A stretch of 64,000 nucleotides of DNA, taken from Ophthalmolycus amberensis (Eukaryota; Chordata; Actinopteri; Perciformes; Zoarcidae). The translations under genes and the position numbers were made by a program. The notes beneath the pieces were generated by a model. That model was not told the DNA's origin and searched no databases. It saw nothing but the letters and a program-made list of their open reading frames with translations. The stretch covers positions 90,750 to 154,749 of the forward strand of contig JAFEUB010001183.1 in NCBI GenBank assembly GCA_024529925.1, given 5' to 3'. This document shows, piece after piece, positions 11,501 to 23,970 of this stretch (position 1 is the first letter of the stretch; each line of letters starts with the position of its first letter).

Positions 11501-14500
11501 TTTGCACCAAGAAGACTCATTGCACTCGAATTGACCATTCATCAAATGCTAATGGTGTGCATACATTTAAGTTGATAGTTGTATCTTCATGGAGCCTTTG
11601 TGTTCTTACATAGTCTAGACCACTGAAACCTCATCAAAAAGTAGGCGGAGTTCATGTGACTTGGCTGCATTCAGTATTTAAGATGGTCAAATTTGAGCAG
11701 GAAGCACCACTTCCACAGCTTCCTGGGCACAACACAGATGATGCAAGGAGCGAACCATCTGGGCTACGGGGGAACTCATGCTACTTGTTGAGGCGGTTGA
11801 ACATGACAAAATACTACAGACTACAACTGAAGATAGATGTCAATGAAATCACATTCAGATAACCTCAAACTGAGACACTGATGATTATTTCGTTCATAAG
11901 TGCTTCTCTTTGGGGTTGTCTTGGTTGTGTGTTCTTCAACAGACATATCAGGGGACAAATGCACAGACAGTAGATTTCCATCATTTTAAAATGACGAGCT
12001 AAATGCATAAATTAGGCACCAAAGCTACCCAAACACAAGCACTGACTTGACTTGTGAATGCAGTAAGTGCTTTTTGTTGGGGTAGTTTTGCTGACCTCTG
12101 AAATCCCAGCCTTCTTTTCAAAGAATTTATGAAGAAAGCCCTGCTAGATCGATTGGTACTGGTTAAACAACATGATTTCTTACTACCCTAACTTGAGCAT
12201 TGACTGTTGAATTCAGTAAGTGCTTTTTGTTGGGGTAGTTTTGCTGATCTCTATATCTTCAAGTGTGTAAGCTGTATCTTTGTATTGGTTCTCAGTACTC
12301 CTGAGTGAGCTCCAACTTCAGGCCACCATGTGGCAAAGATTTGCACCAAGAAGACTCATTGCACTCGAATTGACCATTCATCAAATGCTAATGGGGTGCA
12401 TACATTTAAGTTGATAGTTGTATCTTCATGGAGCCTTTGTATTCTTACATAGTCTAGACCAATGAAACCTCATCAAAAAGTAGGCGGAGTTCATGTGACT
12501 TGGCTGCATTCAGTATTTAAGATGGTCAAATTTGAGCAGGAAGCACCACTTCCACAGCTTCCTGGGCACAACACAGATGATGCAAGGAGCGAACCATCTG
12601 GACTACGGGGGAACTCATGACTGCTCTCTGTAAGTCATTTATATTTCCTCAACTTGAGCATTGGCTTGTGTTTTTAATTCAGTAAGTGCTACTTGTTGAG
12701 GTGGTTGAACATGACAAATACTACAGACTACAACTGAAGAAAGAGGTCAATGAAATCATATTCAGATAACCTCAAACTGAGACACTGATGATTCTTTCGT
12801 TCATAAGTGCTTCTCTTTGGGGTTGTCTTGGTTGTGTGTTCTTCAACAGACATATCAGGGGACAAATGCACAGACAGTAGATTACCATCATTTTAAAATG
12901 ACTAGCTAAATGCATAAATTAGGCACCAAAGCTACCCAAACACAAGCACTGACTTGACTTGTGAATGCAGTAAGTGCTTTTTGTTGGGGTAGTTTTGCTG
13001 ACCTCTGAAATCCCAGCCTTCCTTTCAAAGAATTTATGAAGAAAGCCCTTCTAGATCGATTGTTACTAGTTAAAGAACATGATTTCTAAGTCTTCTTACT
13101 ACCCTAACTTGAGCATTGACTGTTGAATTCAGTAAGTGCTTTTTGTTGGGGTAGTTTTGCTGATCCCTACATCTTCAAGTGTGTAAGCTGTATTTCTTTT
13201 CAAATCTCGACTGAGATATCTTCTAACATTTTAGTCCCTGATTCTGCATTGGAATCAGTTTCAAATCTGTTGTATATTGTTTCAGAAGCTGTCTTGGGGT
13301 CTTAAAGTAGAATGTGCCTTTTGGAGTAGATGTACAGTGCTAACTGTATTTCTTTGTATTGGTTCTCAGTACTCCTGAGTGAGCTCCAACTTCAGGCCAC
13401 CATGTGGCAAAGATTTGCACCAAGAAGACTCATTGCACTCGAATTGACCATTCATCAAATGCTAATGGTGTGCATACATTTAAGTTGATAGTTGTATCTT
13501 CATGGAGCCTTTGTGTTCTTACATAGTCTAGACCACTGAAACCTCATCAAAAAGTAGGCGGAGTTCATGTGACTTGGCTGCATTCAGTATTTAAGATGGT
13601 CAAATTTGAGCAGGAAGCACCACTTCCACAGCTTCCTGGGCACAACACAGATGATGCAAGGAGCGAACCATCTGGGCTACGGGGGAACTCATGCTACTTG
13701 TTGAGGCGGTTGAACATGACAAAATACTACAGACTACAACTGAAGATAGATGTCAATGAAATCACATTCAGATAACCTCAAACTGAGACACTGATGATTA
13801 TTTCGTTCATAAGTGCTTCTCTTTGGGGTTGTCTTGGTTGTGTGTTCTTCAACAGACATATCAGGGGACAAATGCACAGACAGTAGATTTCCATCATTTT
13901 AAAATGACGAGCTAAATGCATAAATTAGGCACCAAAGCTACCCAAACACAAGCACTGACTTGACTTGTGAATGCAGTAAGTGCTTTTTGTTGGGGTAGTT
14001 TTGCTGACCTCTGAAATCCCAGCCTTCTTTTCAAAGAATTTATGAAGAAAGCCCTGCTAGATCGATTGGTACTGGTTAAACAACATGATTTATAAGTCTT
14101 CTTACTACCCTAACTTGAGCATTGACTGTTGAATTCAGTAAGTGCTTTTTGTTGGGGTAGTTTTGCTGATCTCTATATCTTCAAGTGTGTAAGCTGTATC
14201 TTTGTATTGGTTCTCAGTACTCCTGAGTGAGCTCCAACTTCAGGCCACCATGTGGCAAAGATTTGCACCAAGAAGACTCATTGCACTCGAATTGACCATT
14301 CATCAAATGCTAATGGGGTGCATACATTTAAGTTGATAGTTGTATCTTCATGGAGCCTTTGTATTCTTACATAGTCTAGACCAATGAAACCTCATCAAAA
14401 AGTAGGCGGAGTTCATGTGACTTGGCTGCATTCAGTATTTAAGATGGTCAAATTTGAGCAGGAAGCACCACTTCCACAGCTTCCTGGGCACAACACAGAT

Positions 14501-15895
14501 GATGCAAGGAGCGAACCATCTGGACTACGGGGGAACTCATGACTGCTCTCTGTAAGTCATTTATATTTCCTCAACTTGAGCATTGGCTTGTGTTTTTAAT
14601 TCAGTAAGTGCTACTTGTTGAGGTGGTTGAACATGACAAATACTACAGACTACAACTGAAGATAGATTTCAATGAAATCACATTCAGATAACCTCAAACT
14701 GAGACACTGATGATTCTTTCGTTCATAAGTGCTTCTCTTTGGGGTTGTCTTGGTCGTGTGTTCTTCAACAGACATATCAGGGGACAAATGCACAGACAGT
14801 AGATTTCCATCATTTTAAAATGACTAGCTAAATGCATAAATTAGGCACCAAAGCTACCCAAACACAAGCACTGACTTGACTTGTGAATGCAGTAAGTGCT
14901 TTTTGTTGGGGTAGTTTTGCTGACCTCTGAAATCCCAGCCTTCCTTTCAAAGAATTTATGAAGAAAGCCCTTCTAGATCGATTGTTACTAGTTAAAGAAC
15001 ATGATTTCTAAGTCTTCTTACTACCCTAACTTGAGCATTGACTGTTGAATTCAGTAAGTGCTTTTTGTTTGGGCAGTTTTGCTGATCCCTACATCTTCAA
15101 GTGTGTAAGCTGTATTTCTTTTCAAATCTCGACTGAGATATCTTCTAACATTTTAGTCCCTGATTCTGCATTGGAATCAGTTTCAAATCTGTTGTATATT
15201 GTTTCAGAAGCTGTCTTGGGGTCTTAAAGTAGAATGTGCCTTTTGGAGTAGATGTACAGTGCTAACTGTATTTCTTTGTATTGGTTCTCAGTACTCCTGA
15301 GTGAGCTCCAACTTCAGGCCACCATGTGGCAAAGATTTGCACCAAGAAGACTCATTGCACTCGAATTGACCATTCATCAAATGCTAATGGTGTGCATACA
15401 TTTAAGTTGATAGTTGTATCTTCATGGAGCCTTTGTGTTCTTACATAGTCTAGACCACTGAAACCTCATCAAAAAGTAGGCGGAGTTCATGTGACTTGGC
15501 TGCATTCAGTATTTAAGATGGTCAAATTTGAGCAGGAAGCACCACTTCCACAGCTTCCTGGGCACAACACAGATGATGCAAGGAGCGAACCATCTGGACT
15601 ACGGGGGAACTCATGACTGCTCTCTGTAAGTCATTTATATTTCCTCAACTTGAGCATTGGCTTGTGTTTTTAATTCAGTAAGTGCTACTTGTTGAGGTGG
15701 TTGAACAGGACAAATACTACAGACTACAACTGAAGAAAGATGTCAATGAAATCACATTCAGATAACCTCAAACTGAGACACTGATGATTCTTTCGTTCAT
15801 AAGTGCTTCTCTTTGGGGTTGTCTTGGTTGTGTGTTCTTCAACAGACATATCAGGGGACAAATGCACAGACAGTAGATTTCCATCATTTTAAAAT
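2514..15895 (+). repeat. Heterogeneous satellite zone with length-variant units
   Basis: Units begin near 3144, 4058, 5064, 5981, 7006, 7920, 8994, 9910, 10985, 11994, 12900, 13906 and 14820. Three length classes occur. Full units are about 1,075 bp (7920, 9910, 14820). Units of about 1,006 bp lack 69 bp between ACTCATG and CTACTTG (4058, 10985, 12900; also 5981, lengthened by a filler). Units of about 906-917 bp (3144, 5064, 7006, 8994, 11994, 13906) lack about 158 bp between two copies of CTGTATTTCTTT. The two short classes alternate from 4058 to 7920 and from 10985 to 14820, making a dimer of about 1.92 kb. Several units start TGACTAGC instead of TGACGAGC (4058, 12900, 14820). No genes or RNA genes are seen. 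This looks like the less homogenised side of an array, with an internal block duplication. Confidence 0.9.
6509..6534 (+). other. 26-nt fold-back filler inside a satellite unit
   Basis: The usual ACTCATT after CCAAGAAG is replaced by 26 nt of new sequence. Its first 11 nt, TGGTGCAAATC, are the exact reverse complement of the satellite just upstream, GATTTGCACCA (6493-6503), leaving a 5-nt loop. The rest (GATGCCGATAAAGTA) has no source I can see in the window. This is the signature expected of break repair with snap-back synthesis. Confidence 0.8.
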
Positions 15896-18800
15896 GACGA
15901 GCTAAATGCATAAATTAGGCACCAAAGCTACCCAAACACAAGCACTGACTTGACTTGTGAATGCAGTAAGTGCTTTTTGTTGGGGTAGTTTTGCTGACCT
16001 CTGAAATCCCAGCCTTCCTTTCAAAGAATTTATGAAGAAAGCCCTTCTAGATCAATTGTTACTAGTTAAAGAACATGATTTCTAAGTCTTCTTACTACCC
16101 TAACTTGAGCATTGACTGTTGAATTCTGTAAGTGCTTTTTGTTGGGGTAGTTTTGCTGATCCCTACATCTTCAAGTGTGTAAGCTGTATTTCTTTTCAAA
16201 TCTCTACTGAGATATCTTCTAACATTTTAGTCCCTGATTCTGCATTGGAATCAGTTTCAAATCTGTTGTCTATTGTTTCAGAAGCTGTCTTGGGGTCTTA
16301 AAGTAGAATGTGCCTTTTGGAGTAGATGTACAGTGCTAACTGTATTTCTTTGTATTGGTTCTCAGTACTCCTGAGTGAGCTCCAACTTCAGGCCACCATG
16401 TGGCAAAGATTTGCACCAAGAAGACTCATTGCACTCGAATTGACCATTCATCAAATGCTAATGGTGTGCATACATTTAAGTTGATAGTTGTATCTTCATG
16501 GAGCCTTTGTGTTCTTACATAGTCTAGACCACTGAAACCTCATCAAAAAGTAGGCGGAGTTCATGTGACTTGGCTGCATTCAGTATTTAAGATGGTCAAA
16601 TTTGAGCAGGAAGCACCACTTCCACAGCTTCCTGGGCACAACACAGATGATGCAAGGAGCGAACCATCTGGACTACGGGGGAACTCATGACTGCTCTCTG
16701 TAAGTCATTTATATTTCCTCAACTTGAGCATTGGCTTGTGTTTTTAATTCAGTAAGTGCTACTTGTTGAGGTGGTTGAACATGACAAATACTACAGACTA
16801 CAACTGAAGAAAGATGTCAATGAAATCACATTCAGATAACCTCAAACTGAGACACTGATGATTCTTTCGTTCATAAGTGCTTCTCTTTGGGGTTGTCTTG
16901 GTTGTGTGTTCTTCAACAGACATATCAGGGGACAAATGCACAGACAGTAGATTTCCATCATTTTAAAATGACGAGCTAAATGCATAAATTAGGCACCAAA
17001 GCTACCCAAACACAAGCACTGACTTGACTTGTGAATGCAGTAAGTGCTTTTTGTTGGGGTAGTTTTGCTGACCTCTGAAATCCCAGCCTTCCTTTCAAAG
17101 AATTTATGAAGAAAGCCCTTCTAGATCGATTGTTACTAGTTAAAGAACATGATTTCTAAGTCTTCTTACTACCCTAACTTGAGCATTGACTGTTGAATTC
17201 TGTAAGTGCTTTTTGTTGGTGTAGTTTTGCTGATCCCTACATCTTCAAGTGTGTAAGCTGTATTTCTTTTCAAATCTCTACTGAGATATCTTCTAACATT
17301 TTAGTCCCTGATTCTGCATTGGAATCAGTTTCAAATCTGTTGTCTATTGTTTCAGAAGCTGTCTTGGGGTCTTAAAGTAGAATGTGCCTTTTGGAGTAGA
17401 TGTACAGTGCTAACTGTATTTCTTTGTATTGGTTCTCAGTACTCCTGAGTGAGCTCCAACTTCAGGCCACCATGTGGCAAAGATTTGCACCAAGAAGACT
17501 CATTGCACTCGAATTGACCATTCATCAAATGCTAATGGTGTGCATACATTTAAGTTGATAGTTGTATCTTCATGGAGCCTTTGTGTTCTTACATAGTCTA
17601 GACCACTGAAACCTCATCAAAAAGTAGGCGGAGTTCATGTGACTTGGCTGCATTCAGTATTTAAGATGGTCAAATTTGAGCAGGAAGCACCACTTCCACA
17701 GCTTCCTGGGCACAACACAGATGATGCAAGGAGCGAACCATCTGGACTACGGGGGAACTCATGACTGCTCTCTGTAAGTCATTTATATTTCCTCAACTTG
17801 AGCATTGGCTTGTGTTTTTAATTCAGTAAGTGCTACTTGTTGAGGTGGTTGAACATGACAAATACTACAGACTACAACTGAAGAAAGATGTCAATGAAAT
17901 CACATTCAGATAACCTCAAACTGAGACACTGATGATTCTTTCGTTCATAAGTGCTTCTCTTTGGGGTTGTCTTGGTTGTGTGTTCTTCAACAGACATATC
18001 AGGGGACAAATGCACAGACAGTAGATTTCCATCATTTTAAAATGACGAGCTAAATGCATAAATTAGGCACCAAAGCTACCCAAACACAAGCACTGACTTG
18101 ACTTGTGAATGCAGTAAGTGCTTTTTGTTGGGGTAGTTTTGCTGACCTCTGAAATCCCAGCCTTCCTTTCAAAGAATTTATGAAGAAAGCCCTTCTAGAT
18201 CGATTGTTACTAGTTAAAGAACATGATTTCTAAGTCTTCTTACTACCCTAACTTGAGCATTGACTGTTGAATTCTGTAAGTGCTTTTTGTTGGGGTAGTT
18301 TTGCTGATCCCTACATCTTCAAGTGTGTAAGCTGTATTTCTTTTCAAATCTCTACTGAGATATCTTCTAACATTTTAGTCCCTGATTCTGCATTGGAATC
18401 AGTTTCAAATCTGTTGTCTATTGTTTCAGAAGCTGTCTTGGGGTCTTAAAGTAGAATGTGCCTTTTGGAGTAGATGTACAGTGCTAACTGTATTTCTTTG
18501 TATTGGTTCTCAGTACTCCTGAGTGAGCTCCAACTTCAGGCCACCATGTGGCAAAGATTTGCAACAAGAAGACTCATTGCACTCGAATTGACCATTCATC
18601 AAATGCTAATGGTGTGCATACATTTAAGTTGATAGTTGTATCTTCATGGAGCCTTTGTATTCTTACATAGTCTAGACCAATGAAACCTCATCAAAAAGTA
18701 GGCGGAGTTCATGTGACTTGGCTGCATTCAGTATTTAAGATGGTCAAATTTGAGCAGGAAGCACCACTTCCACAGCTTCCTGGGCACAACACAGATGATG

Positions 18801-21800
18801 CAAGGAGCGAACCATCTGGACTACGGGGGAACTCATGACTGCTCTCTGTAAGTCATTTATATTTCCTCAACTTGAGCATTGGCTTGTGTTTTTAATTCAG
18901 TAAGTGCTACTTGTTGAGGTGGTTGAACAGGACAAATACTACAGACTACAACTGAAGAAAGATGTCAATGAAATCACATTCAGATAACCTCAAACTGAGA
19001 CACTGATGATTCTTTCGTTCATAAGTGCTTCTCTTTGGGGTTGTCTTGGTTGTGTGTTCTTCAACAGACATATCAGGGGACAAATGCACAGACAGTAGAT
19101 TTCCATCATTTTAAAATGACGAGCTAAATGCATAAATTAGGCACCAAAGCTACCCAAACACAAGCACTGACTTGACTTGTGAATGCAGTAAGTGCTTTTT
19201 GTTGGGGTAGTTTTGCTGACCTCTGAAATCCCAGCCTTCCTTTCAAAGAATTTATGAAGAAAGCCCTTCTAGATCGATTGTTACTAGTTAAAGAACATGA
19301 TTTCTAAGTCTTCTTACTACCCTAACTTGAGCATTGACTGTTGAATTCTGTAAGTGCTTTTTGTTGGGGTAGTTTTGCTGATCCCTACATCTTCAAGTGT
19401 GTAAGCTGTATTTCTTTTCAAATCTCTACTGAGATATCTTCTAACATTTTAGTCCCTGATTCTGCATTGGAATCAGTTTCAAATCTGTTGTCTATTGTTT
19501 CAGAAGCTGTCTTGGGGTCTTAAAGTAGAATGTGCCTTTTGGAGTAGATGTACAGTGCTAACTGTATTTCTTTGTATTGGTTCTCAGTACTCCTGAGTGA
19601 GCTCCAACTTCAGGCCACCATGTGGCAAAGATTTGCACCAAGAAGACTCATTGCACTCGAATTGACCATTCATCAAATGCTAATGGTGTGCATACATTTA
19701 AGTTGATAGTTGTATCTTCATGGAGCCTTTGTGTTCTTACATAGTCTAGACCACTGAAACCTCATCAAAAAGTAGGCGGAGTTCATGTGACTTGGCTGCA
19801 TTCAGTATTTAAGATGGTCAAATTTGAGCAGGAAGCACCACTTCCACAGCTTCCTGGGCACAACACAGATGATGCAAGGAGCGAACCATCTGGACTACGG
19901 GGGAACTCATGACTGCTCTCTGTAAGTCATTTATATTTCCTCAACTTGAGCATTGGCTTGTGTTTTTAATTCAGTAAGTGCTACTTGTTGAGGTGGTTGA
20001 ACATGACAAATACTACAGACTACAACTGAAGAAAGATGTCAATGAAATCACATTCAGATAACCTCAAACTGAGACACTGATGATTCTTTCGTTCATAAGT
20101 GCTTCTCTTTGGGGTTGTCTTGGTTGTGTGTTCTTCAACAGACATATCAGGGGACAAATGCACAGACAGTAGATTTCCATCATTTTAAAATGACGAGCTA
20201 AATGCATAAATTAGGCACCAAAGCTACCCAAACACAAGCACTGACTTGACTTGTGAATGCAGTAAGTGCTTTGTTGGGGTAGTTTTGCTGACCTCTGAAA
20301 TCCCAGCCTTCCTTTCAAAGAATTTATGAAGAAAGCCCTTCTAGATCGATTGTTACTAGTTAAACAACATGATTTCTAAGTCTTCTTACTACCCTAACTT
20401 GAGCATTGACTGTTGAATTCTGTAAGTGCTTTTTGTTGGGGTAGTTTTGCTGATCCCTACATCTTCAAGTGTGTAAGCTGTATTTCTTTTCAAATCTCTA
20501 CTGAGATATCTTCTAACATTTTAGTCCCTGATTCTGCATTGGAATCAGTTTCAAATCTGTTGTCTATTGTTTCAGAAGCTGTCTTGGGGTCTTAAAGTAG
20601 AATGTGCCTTTTGGAGTAGATGTACAGTGCTAACTGTATTTCTTTGTATTGGTTCTCAGTACTCCTGAGTGAGCTCCAACTTCAGGCCACCATGTGGCAA
20701 AGATTTGCACCAAGAAGACTCATTGCACTCGAATTGACCATTCATCAAATGCTAATGGTGTGCATACATTTAAGTTGATAGTTGTATCTTCATGGAGCCT
20801 TTGTGTTCTTACATAGTCTAGACCACTGAAACCTCATCAAAAAGTAGGCGGAGTTCATGTGACTTGGCTGCATTCAGTATTTAAGATGGTCAAATTTGAG
20901 CAGGAAGCACCACTTCCACAGCTTCCTGGGCACAACACAGATGATGCAAGGAGCGAACCATCTGGACTACGGGGGAACTCATGACTGCTCTCTGTAAGTC
21001 ATTTATATTTCCTCAACTTGAGCATTGGCTTGTGTTTTTAATTCTGTAAGTGCTACTTGTTGAGGTGGTTGAACATGACAAATACTACAGACTACAACTG
21101 AAGATAGATTTCAATGAAATCACATTCAGATAACCTCAAACTGAGACACTGATGATTCTTTCGTTCATAAGTGCTTCTCTTTGGGGTTGTCTTGGTTGTG
21201 TGTTCTTCAACAGACATATCAGGGGACAAATGCACAGACAGTAGATTTCCATCATTTTAAAATGACGAGCTAAATGCATAAATTAGGCACCAAAGCTACC
21301 CAAACACAAGCACTGACTTGACTTGTGAATGCAGTAAGTGCTTTTTGTTGGGGTAGTTTTGCTGACCTCTGAAATCCCAGCCTTCCTTTCAAAGAATTTA
21401 TGAAGAAAGCCCTTCTAGATCGATTGTTACTAGTTAAAGAACATGATTTCTAAGTCTTCTTACTACCCTAACTTGAGCATTGACTGTTGAATTCTGTAAG
21501 TGCTTTTTGTTGGGGTAGTTTTGCTGATCCCTACATCTTCAAGTGTGTAAGCTGTATTTCTTTTCAAATCTCTACTGAGATATCTTCTAACATTTTAGTC
21601 CCTGATTCTGCATTGGAATCAGTTTCAAATCTGTTGTCTATTGTTTCAGAAGCTGTCTTGGGGTCTTAAAGTAGAATGTGCCTTTTGGAGTAGATGTACA
21701 GTGCTAACTGTATTTCTTTGTATTGGTTCTCAGTACTCCTGAGTGAGCTCCAACTTCAGGCCACCATGTGGAAAAGATTTGCACCAAGAAGACTCATTGC

Positions 21801-23871
21801 ACTCGAATTGACCATTCATCAAATGCTAATGGTGTGCATACATTTAAGTTGATAGTTGTATCTTCATGGAGCCTTTGTGTTGTTACATAGTCTAGACCAC
21901 TGAAACCTCATCAAAAAGTAGGCGGAGTTCATGTGACTTGGCTGCATTCAGTATTTAAGATGGTCAAATTTGAGCAGGAAGCACCACTTCCACAGCTTCC
22001 TGGGCACAACACAGATGATGCAAGGAGCGAACCATCTGGACTACGGGGGAACTCATGACTGCTCTCTGTAAGTCATTTATATTTCCTCAACTTGAGCATT
22101 GGCTTGTGTTTTTAATTCAGTAAGTGCTACTTGTTGAGGTGGTTGAACATGACAAATACTACAGACTACAACTGAAGAAAGATGTCAATGAAATCACATT
22201 CAGATAACCTCAAACTGAGACACTGATGATTCTTTCGTTCATAAGTGCTTCTCTTTGGGGTTGTCTTGGTTGTGTGTTCTTCAACAGACATATCAGGGGA
22301 CAAATGCACAGACAGTAGATTTCCATCATTTTAAAATGACGAGCTAAATGCATAAATTAGGCACCAAAGCTACCCAAACACAAGCACTGACTTGACTTGT
22401 GAATGCAGTAAGTGCTTTTTGTTGGGGTAGTTTTGCTGACCTCTGAAATCCCAGCCTTCCTTTCAAAGAATTTATGAAGAAAGCCCTTCTAGATCGATTG
22501 TTACTAGTTAAAGAACATGATTTCTAAGTCTTCTTACTACCCTAACTTGAGCATTGACTGTTGAATTCTGTAAGTGCTTTTTGTTGGGGTAGTTTTGCTG
22601 ATCCCTACATCTTCAAGTGTGTAAGCTGTATTTCTTTTCAAATCTCTACTGAGATATCTTCTAACATTTTAGTCCCTGATTCTGCATTGGAATCAGTTTC
22701 AAATCTGTTGTCTATTGTTTCAGAAGCTGTCTTGGGGTCTTAAAGTAGAATGTGCCTTTTGGAGTAGATGTACAGTGCTAACTGTATTTCTTTGTATTGG
22801 TTCTCAGTACTCCTGAGTGAGCTCCAACTTCAGGCCACCATGTGGCAAAGATTTGCACCAAGAAGACTCATTGCACTCGAATTGACCATTCATCAAATGC
22901 TAATGGTGTGCATACATTTAAGTTGATAGTTGTATCTTCATGGAGCCTTTGTATTCTTACATAGTCTAGACCAATGAAACCTCATCAAAAAGTAGGCGGA
23001 GTTCATGTGACTTGGCTGCATTCAGTATTTAAGATGGTCAAATTTGAGCAGGAAGCACCACTTCCACAGCTTCCTGGGCACAACACAGATGATGCAAGGA
23101 GCGAACCATCTGGACTACGGGGGAACTCATGACTGCTCTCTGTAAGTCATTTATATTTCCTCAACTTGAGCATTGGCTTGTGTTTTTAATTCAGTAAGTG
23201 CTACTTGTTGAGGTGGTTGAACATGACAAATACTACAGACTACAACTGAAGAAAGATGTCAATGAAATCACATTCAGATAACCTCAAACTGAGACACTGA
23301 TGATTCTTTCGTTCATAAGTGCTTCTCTTTGGGGTTGTCTTGGTTGTGTGTTCTTCAACAGACATATCAGGGGACAAATGCACAGACAGTAGATTTCCAT
23401 CATTTTAAAATGACGAGCTAAATGCATAAATTAGGCACCAAAGCTACCCAAACACAAGCACTGACTTGACTTGTGAATGCAGTAAGTGCTTTTTGTTGGG
23501 GTAGTTTTGCTGACCTCTGAAATCCCAGCCTTCCTTTCAAAGAATTTATGAAGAAAGCCCTTCTAGATCGATTGTTACTAGTTAAAGAACATGATTTCTA
23601 AGTCTTCTTACTACCCTAACTTGAGCATTGACTGTTGAATTCTGTAAGTGCTTTTTGTTGGGGTAGTTTTGCTGATCCCTACATCTTCAAGTGTGTAAGC
23701 TGTATTTCTTTTCAAATCTCTACTGAGATATCTTCTAACATTTTAGTCCCTGATTCTGCATTGGAATCAGTTTCAAATCTGTTGTCTATTGTTTCAGAAG
23801 CTGTCTTGGGGTCTTAAAGTAGAATGTGCCTTTTGGAGTAGATGTACAGTGCTAACTGTATTTCTTTGTAT
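15896..23871 (+). repeat. Homogeneous 1,074-bp satellite array
   Basis: Consecutive units of 1,074 bp start near 15896, 16970, 18044, 19118, 20192 (two bases short because of a T-run contraction near 20271), 21264, 22338 and 23412; the last is interrupted by transposon copy 1. Units differ by only a few substitutions. Informative ones are CATGAC versus CAGGAC in the GGTTGAACA region, and GTGTTCTTAC versus GTATTCTTAC. The unit holding 21770 has two private changes (GTGGAAAAG and GTGTTGTTAC) that recur at 31335-31450. No gene is supported. Confidence 0.95.
22338..23411 (+). repeat. Representative satellite monomer with internal sub-repeats
   Basis: One clean 1,074-bp unit used as reference. 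It is a compound repeat. The segment CTTGAGCATTGACTG followed by GTAAGTGCTTTTTGTTGGGG near 22547 is related to segments near 22395 (GCAGTAAGTGCTTTTTG), near 23160-23215 (CTTGAGCATTGGCTTG then CAGTAAGTGCTACTTG) and near 23312 (CATAAGTGCTTCTCTTTGGG). Adjacent copies lie about 125-165 bp apart. About half the unit, around 22650-23100, shows no such copies. The unit also contains donor-like GTAAGT and acceptor-like TTGTTTCAG strings, but no supportable gene. Confidence 0.75.
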
Positions 23872-23927
23872 AGAGTGGTCTTGTGTAACGTCACAGTTTT
23901 AGCTGTCGGCCATGTTGGAGTACACAC
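23872..23927 (+). repeat. Left terminal inverted repeat of copy 1
   Basis: Pairs imperfectly with 30147-30212. The outer 10 bp AGAGTGGTCT match exactly; further in, an ACGTCAC/CATCAC block and a strongly conserved CCATGTTGGAGTACA block are shared. The TIR is thus about 55-65 bp with indels. The inner block lies just upstream of both genes, so each TIR probably doubles as a promoter region. Confidence 0.75.
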
Positions 23928-23970
23928 AAAGCCACTGGCATGCACGGCTGAGTCGCATAACCTATCGATC

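Noticed and set aside
23300..23320. CENP-B-box-like string TTTCGTTCATAAGTGC in each unit
   Set aside because: Only the TTCG part agrees; the required CGGG part is missing. Centromere identity cannot be claimed from this.
23400..23700. tRNA or 5S-like promoter boxes in the satellite
   Set aside because: No A/B box pair with correct spacing and no cloverleaf was found on inspection.
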